Positions 1-6,144 of a stretch of DNA of 7,063 bases are shown here, piece by piece. Under the pieces are notes generated by a model. The model did not search any database, had not been told where the DNA came from, and saw nothing but the letters and a program-made list of their open reading frames with translations. Both the position numbers and the translations under genes were made by a program. Within the stretch, counting starts at the first letter, position 1. Each line of letters begins with the position of its first letter. The stretch is taken from assembly GCA_049794535.1 (NCBI GenBank), contig JBARCX010000236.1:1-7063 (forward strand), given 5' to 3'. Source of the DNA: JBARCX01 sp049794535 (GTDB lineage: Bacteria > Pseudomonadota > Gammaproteobacteria > Xanthomonadales > Rhodanobacteraceae).

Positions 1-6
1 CAGCTA

Positions 7-591
7 ATGGTGATCGTTAACCTGATCGCTATCCGGGGACTTACGGTACTTTCCGCAGCGCTGCCCGTGTGGCTGGTTTTTCGTCTGCTGCGCAAGCGTG
101 AGGTACCAGCGCTCCATCCGGTTGAGCTTCGTTGGCGCGCATTGCTGATCCTCACCTTGTTTGTCTGGTCATGGGTCTTGGTTATCACGCAGCTGGCGCT
201 ACCTGCTGTCGTCGTGTATTTGGCGGTCTACGGCAACGACGCGGGGCTTTTGACGTTGAGCATTTACGCAGGCTCCATCGGGCTGATAGTGCCTGCCTTC
301 CTTGGAGCGCTACTGGGTCTCCCCGGCACCATGTCTGCGACCCGGCCTCCGCGCCTTCTGCTCACGAGTGTGGTGGTGACGTTAGCTAGCGCGCTGGCCA
401 TGGTTGCTGTGACCTATGCCATGGTCCACATAGGCAGCATCTTCGATGGCTTCAATCCCGGGCACGCTTTCACCGCGTTCGTGGCGCTGGTCTGGTTTGT
501 TGCGTCAACGCTGCTTTGCTGGCTACTAGTGAAGGCGCTCACGCGGAAGCAACATTCATCAATGAAGCCTGCGCTTGAAGCCAGTGTTTGA
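7..591 (+). CDS. Multi-pass inner-membrane protein of unknown function (5' end uncertain)
   Basis: I do not recognise the family. The 194-residue product is very hydrophobic, with likely membrane segments at about residues 8-28, 44-74 (long, one or two spans), 80-105, 115-140 and 155-178. A basic patch (LLRKREV, residues 27-33) follows the first span and a polar tail follows the last (KALTRKQHSS). No catalytic motif, signal peptide or soluble domain is visible. The frame stays open to the window edge and only six bases precede the ATG, so no ribosome binding site can be judged and the true start may lie outside the window. The stop is 38 bp before the histidine kinase start on the same strand, which suggests one transcription unit with the kinase and regulator. 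By position it could be an accessory or sensing partner of the kinase, but that is inference only. The reading frame is secure; the function is unknown. Confidence 0.72.
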   Translation: MVIVNLIAIRGLTVLSAALPVWLVFRLLRKREVPALHPVELRWRALLILTLFVWSWVLVITQLALPAVVVYLAVYGNDAGLLTLSIYAGSIGLIVPAFLGALLGLPGTMSATRPPRLLLTSVVVTLASALAMVAVTYAMVHIGSIFDGFNPGHAFTAFVALVWFVASTLLCWLLVKALTRKQHSSMKPALEASV

Positions 592-592
592 C

Positions 593-624
593 GACGATAT
601 CCCCCATGCATTCGTAATATCGTC
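593..624. other. Short inverted repeat just upstream of the kinase start
   Basis: GACGATAT at 593-600 is exactly reverse-complemented by ATATCGTC at 617-624 with a 16-base loop. It fills most of the 38-bp gap between the membrane-protein stop and the kinase ATG, where no Shine-Dalgarno sequence is evident. It could be a small RNA hairpin affecting kinase translation or a binding site, but an 8-bp match at this spacing can occur by chance. Confidence 0.25.
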
Positions 625-629
625 ACGCC

Positions 630-1712
630 ATGCCACCTAACGCCCCTTCCCTCAAACCCCGAGGATTCGCGCGAATCTTCAGCTGGCGACGGCTGCGCTT
701 CACGCTTTGTGCGTGCCTGCTGCTGAGTTTGTTGCTCCTCCCGGGCTGGACAGCGTCGTACGCCGTATTGATCGGGCGCCTGACGTTCGTTGGGATGCTC
801 GCCTTGCTGGCATTCGGGATTTTCGAGCGATGGCCGGCGCGCCTGCCGCGTTGGCTGGCGCATTGGCCGCTGCAGGTGCTGGCGGTGGCCATCGTGATAC
901 CGCCCGGTGTGATTGGGTCCTACCTGGTGACGACCGCGGGTGATTCGGTGCCGTTCTGGGAGAGCTCAGCGCGTATGTCCGGCGTCAGTAGCATGATCTT
1001 TCTCGGCCTGCTGCTCGCGCCGTGGATCGCAGTGTCTGCACTGGTACGCCAGATCAACGGCGAGGCACGCAGCCAGGCGCTGGCTTTCGAGTTGGAACGC
1101 AGTGAACTCGAGCGTAAGGCGCTCAATGCGCGCCTACGATTACTGCAAGCGCAGGTCGAGCCGCATTTTCTGTTCAACACATTAGCCAATGTGCGAGAGC
1201 TGGTGGACTCTGGCTCGGCACAGGCGTCGAACGTGCTGGGCAGCCTGATCGCCTATTTGCGTGCTGCCGTACCCAGGCTGCATGAGCCGGCTACTACCCT
1301 GGGCCAAGAATTCGACCTGGTGCGGGCGTACCTTGAGGTAATGCACATGCGCATGCCCGATCGATTGCAGTACGTACTGCACGCCGATGAAACAGCCTTG
1401 ACACTGCACTGCCCACCGATGACGTTGCTAACGCTTGTTGAAAACGCCGTACGTCATGGCATCGATCCAAGTGAGGATGGTGGTCGGATCGAGGTCCGTG
1501 CCGTAGTACGGAATGATCGATGCTTTGCGCAAGTTATCGACACTGGTGTGGGACTACAGCGTGCCGGTGATGGGCTGGGCACTGGCCTGTCGACCTTGCG
1601 TGAACGCCTGCAACTGGTCTTTGGCGACGAGGCGCAATTGCGGCTCAACGAACTTGCACCGCACGGCGTATGCGCAGAAATGGAATTCCCTGCTCGCCGA
1701 GTTTCGACATGA
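630..1712 (+). CDS. LytS/YehU-type membrane sensor histidine kinase
   Basis: This is the sensor half of a two-component system. It would autophosphorylate on a histidine and pass the phosphate to the LytTR regulator encoded 25 bp downstream. Of 360 residues, about 24-140 form four hydrophobic segments (near 24-40, 46-66, 80-102 and 118-140), followed by a charged, probably coiled-coil linker at 140-175. The His_kinase (PF06580) motif QVEPHFLFNTLANV lies at 175-188 with H179 as the expected phosphorylated residue. The ATP-binding domain shows an N box (LVENAVRHG, 269-277, N272), a DTGVGL box (304-309) and a glycine-rich GDGLGTGLSTLRERL box (313-327). There is no PAS, GAF or periplasmic sensor domain, so any signal is probably sensed in or at the membrane. 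An in-frame TAA at 615-617 rules out a longer protein, so ATG 630 is the first available ATG, although no good Shine-Dalgarno sequence precedes it. Family assignment is firm; the stimulus is unknown. Confidence 0.93.
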   Translation: MPPNAPSLKPRGFARIFSWRRLRFTLCACLLLSLLLLPGWTASYAVLIGRLTFVGMLALLAFGIFERWPARLPRWLAHWPLQVLAVAIVIPPGVIGSYLVTTAGDSVPFWESSARMSGVSSMIFLGLLLAPWIAVSALVRQINGEARSQALAFELERSELERKALNARLRLLQAQVEPHFLFNTLANVRELVDSGSAQASNVLGSLIAYLRAAVPRLHEPATTLGQEFDLVRAYLEVMHMRMPDRLQYVLHADETALTLHCPPMTLLTLVENAVRHGIDPSEDGGRIEVRAVVRNDRCFAQVIDTGVGLQRAGDGLGTGLSTLRERLQLVFGDEAQLRLNELAPHGVCAEMEFPARRVST

Positions 1713-1728
1713 TTGAGTTCAACATGAT

Positions 1729-1733
1729 GAGGG
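1729..1733 (+). promoter_or_regulatory. Ribosome binding site of the response regulator
   Basis: GAGGG ends four bases before the ATG at 1738. Two nearby ATGs (1724 and 1727) are out of frame with the regulator, so this site supports 1738 as the start. It lies in the 25-bp gap after the kinase stop, consistent with a shared transcript and independent translation initiation. Confidence 0.6.
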
Positions 1734-1737
1734 CGAC

Positions 1738-2523
1738 ATGACAAACCGACGCCCAACCGCATTGATTGCCGATGACGAGCCGCTATTGCGCAAGGCGCTA
1801 ACGCGCATGTTGGCGCAAGCGTGGCCCGAGTTGAACGTGGTTGCCCAGGCACGCAATGGTCGCGAGGCGATAGAGCATTTCGAAGCACAGCAGCCCGACA
1901 TGTGCTTTCTCGATGTGCATATGCCGGGGCTGTCAGGTGTGGAAGCCGCGAGCTACATCGGCCGCCGTGCTCACCTGGTGTTTGTTACGGCCTTCGACCA
2001 ATACGCGTTACAGGCTTTCGAGCATGGGGCACTCGACTATCTCGTGAAACCCATAGAGCCTGCGCGCCTGGCCGACACGGTGGCGCGCCTGCAAGATCGG
2101 TTGCGCGCTGCACAGCCCGCGCCCGATACCGAGGCACTACTTGAGCAGTTAACGGCGCGCCTTCGCAAAGACGGTACTCCCTCACTGCTGCGATGGATTC
2201 GCGCATCGGTCGGACAAACGGTACGTATGATCTCGGTGGACGAAATCGACTTCCTGCGTTCTGACGAGAAATACACACTGATTGCCTGGCGTGGCGATCA
2301 AGGCAAGCCGGGTGAGGCATTGATCCGCATGCCATTGAAAGAACTGCTTGCCCAGCTCGATCCCACACACTTCGTGCAGGTCCATCGCGCAGTCGTAGCG
2401 AACCTTCGCTCGATCAGCCACGTGACACGCAATCTCAACGAGACGGCGAACATCCATTTAAGGGATCGCACCGAGGTGTTACCTGTGAGCCGTAACTATC
2501 TACATCTGTTTCGCCAGATGTGA
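1738..2523 (+). CDS. LytTR-family response regulator (AlgR/LytR type)
   Basis: This is a cytoplasmic DNA-binding response regulator, the likely partner of the upstream kinase. The 261-residue protein has an N-terminal receiver domain (about 7-122) with acidic-pocket residues D12 and D13, phosphoacceptor D59 in CFLDVHMPG, T84 in FVTAFDQYA and K104 in LVKPI, so all residues expected of an active receiver are present. A linker rich in A, P and E (123-147) leads to a LytTR DNA-binding domain (about 150-258). Hallmarks of that domain are IDFLRSDEKYT (170-180), the conserved HRAVVANLRSI (216-226) and LPVSRNYL (248-255) near the C-terminus. Length and domain order match the usual AlgR/LytR layout. 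Target promoters are unknown: LytTR proteins bind paired direct repeats, and none was recognised by eye here. The gene ends eight bases before the stop codon of the GH63 relic on the other strand. Confidence 0.94.
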   Translation: MTNRRPTALIADDEPLLRKALTRMLAQAWPELNVVAQARNGREAIEHFEAQQPDMCFLDVHMPGLSGVEAASYIGRRAHLVFVTAFDQYALQAFEHGALDYLVKPIEPARLADTVARLQDRLRAAQPAPDTEALLEQLTARLRKDGTPSLLRWIRASVGQTVRMISVDEIDFLRSDEKYTLIAWRGDQGKPGEALIRMPLKELLAQLDPTHFVQVHRAVVANLRSISHVTRNLNETANIHLRDRTEVLPVSRNYLHLFRQM

Positions 2524-2530
2524 TGAGTCA

Positions 2531-2575
2531 TTAGTTTGAAGTCATGGGTTGCGTCTCACCCACCCTCTTCTGCAA
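2531..2575 (-). pseudogene. Relic of the 3' end of a GH63 glucosidase gene (last 14 codons plus stop)
   Basis: Read on the minus strand this stretch encodes LQKRVGETQPMTSN followed by TAA. The intact GH63 gene ends LQKRASEAQPMTPN followed by TGA (3934-3978). The DNA matches at 38 of 45 positions without a gap, the frame is kept, and the similarity begins at a leucine codon and stops at the termination codon. Upstream on the minus strand the next codons no longer match the glucosidase (SLQ instead of LLQ) and an in-frame TAA follows within four codons. Five coding codons differ, four of them changing the residue, as expected for decay or a loosely constrained tail. It lies 16 bp beyond the acyltransferase stop, in the gap shared with the convergent response regulator. 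The match is seen directly; its origin (paralogue remnant or insertion scar) is inference. Confidence 0.7.
2531..2575. repeat. Direct repeat, copy 1 (pairs with 3934-3978)
   Basis: This 45-bp block is repeated in the same orientation 1403 bp away at 3934-3978, with 38 of 45 bases identical. The core GTCATGGGTTGCG (2541-2553) and CCCTCTTCTGCAA (2563-2575) are exact. The acyltransferase gene and its upstream region lie between the copies. No insertion-sequence ends or recombinase gene were seen within the bracketed segment. Confidence 0.75.
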
Positions 2576-2591
2576 ACTCATTCGTTAGCTG

Positions 2592-3788
2592 TTATACGGT
2601 CGGCTCATCGCGGGTGGACGCAACGTCTGTTCTCTGCGGTGGGCCGAATGCTTTGGCTTGGAGCCACTTACGGATAGGTTCATCGTAGAGCTTCAGACAC
2701 GCGTACGCCAAAGCAACGGCGCCAACAAAAACCAAAGCACCCATGCCCTTGGTGAGAGCGGCCGATGCATCGTGTCTGCTGACCCACTCAGTGTAGATGT
2801 AGATCAAGCCGTAGTGCGTAATGTAAAGAGGATAAGAGATATCACCTAGCCACTTCGCCACACGCGTTGCCGAATGTGTGACGAGCGAGCCACCCGCGCC
2901 GATGGCCACGATCAGTGGAAATATGATGACGATACAGAGCGACTCATAGAGTCCGTTGAGCCATAGGTGATCGGCGCCTCCCATCCGAGGAACTGCCAGG
3001 GCGACGATGAGAAGAACGCTGCTTACGGCAAAAGCGTTTTTGACTTGCAGGCTCTTTCCAAGGCGCATTAACAACATCCCCGCCAGGAAAGGGAACAGCA
3101 AACGGGCGAAACCAATATGCAGTTGCTCGGGGTCAATCGACCACCCGCCAATCAGGTCGCCGCGTTTCCCAAAGATGGCAAGCTGCATCAGGAACAGAGC
3201 CGCAAGTACGGTCAATATTCCCAGCACGCGATTGGATACCTTGCGGAGACCAAGAGCGTAGAGAATGTTAGCGACGTATTCGAAGAACAACGACCAAGCT
3301 GGGCCATTCAGCGGATGCATTTCCCCCCACCCCCGGATGTCGAGCGCAGGAGGGAGCGGAAGCAGTGTGTAGCCCACCAGCATAACGAGGGCTACTTGCC
3401 ACGCAGGCGTGGATTGGATGAGAGGAAATGCGGCGCCCGCTTGAAAGGGAAAGAACAAGGCACCCAACGTCATTCCCATCACGACCATCGGTTGAAGACG
3501 GATCAGGCGTCGCTTGAAAAAGCCAACCATGCTCATGGATTTCCATCGATCATCGTAGGCGTAGGCGACCACGAAACCCGACAGCAAAAAGAAGAAATCC
3601 ACGGCCAGATAGCCATGATTGATGATTTGGGTCAGGGGGTGATCGGGGCTATATGCCTCGCAGATATGGAACAGCACCACCATGAGTGCGGCCACGCCTC
3701 GAAGTCCGTCTAAAATCAGGTAGTGCTGCTTAGGCACAACGCCGTTCGAAGCCGGCTCTTCCTTGGTCTTCAGTCTACTGAGAAGCAT
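2592..3788 (-). CDS. Acyltransferase-3 family membrane protein (OafA-like O-acyltransferase)
   Basis: Members of this family move acetyl or other acyl groups onto sugars of lipopolysaccharide, exopolysaccharide, peptidoglycan or glycolipids from within the inner membrane. The 398-residue product has about ten hydrophobic spans. Near the N-terminus, YLILDGLRGVAALMVVLFHI (23-42) carries the family's R-x10-H motif (R30, H41). DFFFLLSGFVV (64-74), PAWSLFFEYVANI (163-175, E170) and LGDISYPLYITHYGLI (314-329) are further hallmarks. The C-terminus is short, without the SGNH domain found in some OafA proteins. I chose the ATG at 3786-3788 because GGA sits six bases upstream. A TTG at 3825-3827 would add 13 residues rich in Arg and Cys that do not look like a family N-terminus. 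The gene stands alone on this strand, with 145 bp to the GH63 stop, and is bracketed by copies of the GH63 3' end. The acceptor glycan cannot be deduced. Confidence 0.9.
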   Translation of the reverse strand: MLLSRLKTKEEPASNGVVPKQHYLILDGLRGVAALMVVLFHICEAYSPDHPLTQIINHGYLAVDFFFLLSGFVVAYAYDDRWKSMSMVGFFKRRLIRLQPMVVMGMTLGALFFPFQAGAAFPLIQSTPAWQVALVMLVGYTLLPLPPALDIRGWGEMHPLNGPAWSLFFEYVANILYALGLRKVSNRVLGILTVLAALFLMQLAIFGKRGDLIGGWSIDPEQLHIGFARLLFPFLAGMLLMRLGKSLQVKNAFAVSSVLLIVALAVPRMGGADHLWLNGLYESLCIVIIFPLIVAIGAGGSLVTHSATRVAKWLGDISYPLYITHYGLIYIYTEWVSRHDASAALTKGMGALVFVGAVALAYACLKLYDEPIRKWLQAKAFGPPQRTDVASTRDEPTV

Positions 3789-3818
3789 ATTGTTTCCGTG
3801 GCGTCTGCATTGGCTGCA

Positions 3819-3841
3819 CCTTCGCAAAGGCCTTCGTAAGG
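3819..3841. repeat. Short tandem repeat before the acyltransferase start
   Basis: CCTTCGCAAAGG (3819-3830) is followed directly by CCTTCGTAAGG (3831-3841). The units differ by one substitution and one base of length, and the junction holds an AAGGCCTT palindrome. It would lie in the 5' leader of the acyltransferase mRNA if translation begins at 3788. No function is claimed. Confidence 0.35.
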
Positions 3842-3880
3842 CGTGAGTACTCGGCCCTCAAGCGCAGACCCATTAAATGA

Positions 3881-3892
3881 TTTACCGGTAAA
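3881..3892. promoter_or_regulatory. Perfect palindrome TTTACCGGTAAA, candidate LacI-type operator
   Basis: The 12 bases are a perfect palindrome with a central CG, the usual form of LacI/GalR-family operators. It is extended imperfectly by TGA on the left and TCA further out on the right. It lies 93 bp upstream of the acyltransferase ATG and 42 bp past the GH63 stop, so if active it most likely controls the acyltransferase. On the minus strand TTTAAT (plus coordinates 3872-3877) follows it closely and could serve as a -10 box, but no convincing -35 box is seen. No LacI-family gene is present in the window. The palindrome is seen; the regulator is inference. Confidence 0.4.
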
Positions 3893-3933
3893 CCTCATGC
3901 GTCGATCAGGTATGGAAAAACCTTACCCACTAC

Positions 3934-3978
3934 TCAGTTCGGAGTCATGGGTTGCGCTTCACTCGCCCTCTTCTGCAA
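3934..3978. repeat. Direct repeat, copy 2 (pairs with 2531-2575)
   Basis: This is the parent-like copy of the 45-bp repeat. It is the intact coding 3' end of the GH63 gene, codons for L665 to N678 plus the TGA stop. The similarity to copy 1 ends at the stop codon on one side and at the L665 codon on the other. Confidence 0.75.
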
Positions 3979-5970
3979 CAACAACAGATAGCTGGCGGCA
4001 GACCAGCTGAAATTAGGCGACTGATAGCCTTGGCCGGTCAACGGGTCGTAGTTTTCATACATAGGTGCTTGCCAGGTTAGACCCTTGGCGTTGAGCACCA
4101 ATCGACGAGCCATGTCGTTAGCCTGCTGGTCGTAGCCGTAGCGCCTCAGGGCCTCAACGCCGAAATACGCCTGATCGAGCCAGACAGGACCGCGCCAATA
4201 ACCTTTGATCGGCGAGAATCGCGGATCGTCTTTCGCGAGCGTCGGAAATGGCATGACGGTGGCGAACTTGTTTGGATCAAGCATCACGCGGGTCACGGCC
4301 TTGGCCTGTTCGGGGCTCGCCACGCCAGCCCAAAGCGGAGCCCAGCCCTCCGAACCATAAACACGCACCAGCTCGTTGCTACCCAGTTTGGCGTCGAAGA
4401 AATAACCCAGCGTTTTGTCGAACATGCGCGCTTGCACAGCGACCTTCGCCGCCGCCGCTTCTTTCAGCCATTGCTCGCGATCCTGGGTTTTACCGAGAAC
4501 CTCTGCGATCTGCGCCAGGTCGACGGCTTCTTTATAAAGATATGCATTGAGGTCGACAGACTCCTGGTTGATGGACCAGGCGTGCTCACTGTTCTTGAGC
4601 ATGCTGACAGCGTCGAAGCGAACGGCGTTGTCCATGCCGCTTTCCCAGGCAGCAGCAATCCTGGTTCCATCGGTCGAGCCATACTCGGCCAAACCATTGT
4701 GATCGTGATCGCGCGCTTTGAACCACCAGCGGTGATAGAGCGCGAGCTTGTCGTACATCTCTGCAAGAAAGGCCTTGTCGCCGGTTGCGCGATAAATCTT
4801 CAGCACTGCCCAAACAGCCAACGGTGGCTTGGTATCCCGCCAATTATTGTTCGCTTTATCGAGGTAGATGCAGTCAGGCACCATGCCGTCGACGGCTTGG
4901 TAGTCGAACATGGCACGCATCTGATCACGTGCAAGTTCTGGCGCAAACTGAGCTAGCGCAGCGGTATGCTTCCACGAGTCCCAAGCCCAGAATCCGTTGA
5001 AATCGGGATTGGAGTACGAGGGAATGACACCGTCGTGATGCAGATCGCCGCGTGCTGCACGCCAGTTTCCCAGCAAGGTCAGCATGGCTTTGACGGAAAC
5101 CCTTTGCGCTATCGCGTCAGATAAACCGGGAAGCTGGCTCGATTTGACACCTTCCAGATAGCCAGCCCAACGCGCACGATTTTGGGCCCAGGCATGGGCG
5201 TAATCGACAGATAGCGGTGTTTCCGCACGCGCGTCATATACCAACGATTGATCGACATAGAGCGTCGTCGCTTGGTTCGGTTTCAGATGCAGCGGCTGGC
5301 TCAGCTCGATGCGATAGTCCACGCCCGATAAAGTGATTCGATCGGAAGTAACGCCATCTACGTGAAGTTGTGTGGTGAGGTTTGAGTTCGACTTGGCGAA
5401 GGTTTGTTCTATCGCATCACCGACCTTGGTCAGCCCCGCTTTCGCGGTAGGCATCACACGTCCTTCGACGGCAAGATCGATGTCTTGCGCCTTGGTCGAC
5501 GTCAGCTCGATCCGAACGAGTGCATGCCATGAATTGGCAAAGAACAAGGTCTGGCGCACCGTCAAGCCGGGCGCGGAAAAATTGCGCACCAGATAACCCG
5601 GAGCAGCATGACTATCAACAGGGACTAAAGCGATGCTCTGGTGACTCGCCGCGTTCTGCAATGCCAACTGGGCAAAGCGCGCACCGATCCATTGCCCATC
5701 GCCCAGGCTGTGCACGAACGGACCGGAAAAGCCCGTCTTCGCATCATTGGCTATAGGCAAGCTGTAGCCATGCCATGAGCCCGCGTCGAAAAAGATATTG
5801 AAGCTGCGATCCATGGGTGTCTTCGGCGCGCCATGCATGTCGAGTACATCGACATACTGTTTACCGTCGTCGACCTGTTGCGCTGTCGAATTGGCGAGCA
5901 CAACGTTGCCACTCAGAGCGAGGGTGATGACAGTCGCAGCGATGATTAGTGGCTTGATGGATGGGTACAT
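3934..5970 (-). CDS. Exported GH63 (YgjK-like) alpha-glucosidase
   Basis: Glycoside hydrolase family 63 enzymes are inverting alpha-glucosidases. E. coli YgjK, which this resembles from memory, prefers alpha-1,3-linked glucose (nigerose) and acts weakly on trehalose and kojibiose. The 678 residues start with a signal peptide (1-26, cleavage likely after VVLA). A beta-sandwich-like N-terminal domain follows (about 27-270), then an (alpha/alpha)6 catalytic domain (about 280-670). Conserved blocks are FWAWDSWKH (327-335), AAWESGMDN (440-448, D447 as likely general acid), GYWRGPVWLDQ (590-600), YENYDPLTG (638-646, E639 as likely base) and SPNFSWSAA (651-659). The PGGRF and QWDxPxGWAP trehalase (GH37) signatures are absent, although automated pipelines may call it a trehalase. 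The segment between EYGST and WESG is only about ten residues, whereas YgjK carries a long insertion there. The ATG at 5970 has a GGA nine bases upstream. The TonB receptor gene precedes it on the same strand; the true substrate is unproven. Confidence 0.88.
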   Translation of the reverse strand: MYPSIKPLIIAATVITLALSGNVVLANSTAQQVDDGKQYVDVLDMHGAPKTPMDRSFNIFFDAGSWHGYSLPIANDAKTGFSGPFVHSLGDGQWIGARFAQLALQNAASHQSIALVPVDSHAAPGYLVRNFSAPGLTVRQTLFFANSWHALVRIELTSTKAQDIDLAVEGRVMPTAKAGLTKVGDAIEQTFAKSNSNLTTQLHVDGVTSDRITLSGVDYRIELSQPLHLKPNQATTLYVDQSLVYDARAETPLSVDYAHAWAQNRARWAGYLEGVKSSQLPGLSDAIAQRVSVKAMLTLLGNWRAARGDLHHDGVIPSYSNPDFNGFWAWDSWKHTAALAQFAPELARDQMRAMFDYQAVDGMVPDCIYLDKANNNWRDTKPPLAVWAVLKIYRATGDKAFLAEMYDKLALYHRWWFKARDHDHNGLAEYGSTDGTRIAAAWESGMDNAVRFDAVSMLKNSEHAWSINQESVDLNAYLYKEAVDLAQIAEVLGKTQDREQWLKEAAAAKVAVQARMFDKTLGYFFDAKLGSNELVRVYGSEGWAPLWAGVASPEQAKAVTRVMLDPNKFATVMPFPTLAKDDPRFSPIKGYWRGPVWLDQAYFGVEALRRYGYDQQANDMARRLVLNAKGLTWQAPMYENYDPLTGQGYQSPNFSWSAASYLLLLQKRASEAQPMTPN

Positions 5971-6037
5971 GAATTACGTTCCGTGAAGCAGACTGCGAGT
6001 ATGGGGCGAGTTTCAACAATTCCCTTCGGGTCACGGT

Positions 6038-6089
6038 GGATGAGGGTACGACGAAGCCATAACGTTACGCGCTGGTCGCACCCTCATCC
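6038..6089. repeat. Imperfect 15-bp inverted repeat (REP-like hairpin)
   Basis: GGATGAGGGTACGAC (6038-6052) pairs with GTCGCACCCTCATCC (6075-6089) at 14 of 15 positions around a 22-base loop. Two inverted REP-type units with a short spacer resemble the REPIN arrangement. There is no adjacent T tract, so an intrinsic terminator is unlikely. It sits 68 bp or more upstream of the glucosidase ATG and could affect mRNA stability between the two genes. Confidence 0.55.
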
Positions 6090-6105
6090 GTTGCGCCCAA
6101 AGGAA

Positions 6106-6118
6106 GTCCCTGTGGGAC
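6106..6118. repeat. Small perfect hairpin GTCCC-TGT-GGGAC
   Basis: A 5-bp perfect stem with a TGT loop lies between the two larger palindromes of the cluster. It is weak on its own and is listed as part of the composite structure. Confidence 0.35.
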
Positions 6119-6123
6119 CGGCA

Positions 6124-6144
6124 CCCTCTCCCTGAGGGAGAGGG
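6124..6144. repeat. Perfect 9-bp hairpin CCCTCTCCC-TGA-GGGAGAGGG
   Basis: The stem is perfect and very GC-rich with a three-base loop. It starts 66 bp past the receptor stop on the minus strand. Strong stems of this kind act as REP elements, protecting upstream mRNA ends or attenuating downstream expression. No run of T follows on either strand, so it does not fit a standard rho-independent terminator. Confidence 0.6.

Noticed and set aside
414..863. A 149-codon minus-strand frame opposite the membrane protein and kinase genes.
   Set aside because: It lies antisense to two well-supported genes, its product is low-complexity and rich in Arg, Gln and Pro, and it matches no recognisable family.
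2531..2581. A 16-codon mini reading frame on the minus strand (ATG at 2579-2581) formed by the GH63 relic.
   Set aside because: No ribosome binding site precedes it, it lies directly behind the acyltransferase stop, and its sequence is fully explained as a fragment of the GH63 gene end.
2524..2591. A bidirectional terminator between the convergent regulator and acyltransferase genes.
   Set aside because: No stem of useful length with a T tract was found by eye in these 68 bases.
3117..3713. A 198-codon plus-strand frame opposite the acyltransferase.
   Set aside because: The opposite strand carries clear acyltransferase-3 motifs. This frame has no recognisable domain or ribosome binding site.
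3825..3827. TTG as the acyltransferase start.
   Set aside because: It would add an Arg/Cys-rich leader unlike family N-termini. The ATG at 3786-3788 has a suitably spaced GGA upstream and gives the expected distance to the R-x10-H motif.
4432..4956. A 174-codon plus-strand frame inside the glucosidase gene.
   Set aside because: It is a mirror of the GH63 coding strand, which contains the catalytic blocks. It has no independent support.
3934..5970. Annotation of the glycosidase as a true periplasmic trehalase (GH37, TreA).
   Set aside because: The PGGRF and QWDxPxGWAP trehalase signatures are missing, while the WESGxD, YWRGxVWxDQ, ENYxPLTG and PNFSWSAA blocks match GH63 YgjK.
6124..6144. The strong hairpin as an intrinsic terminator of the receptor gene.
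   Set aside because: No T tract follows on either strand, and it lies among similar palindromes, so an extragenic repeat is the better reading.
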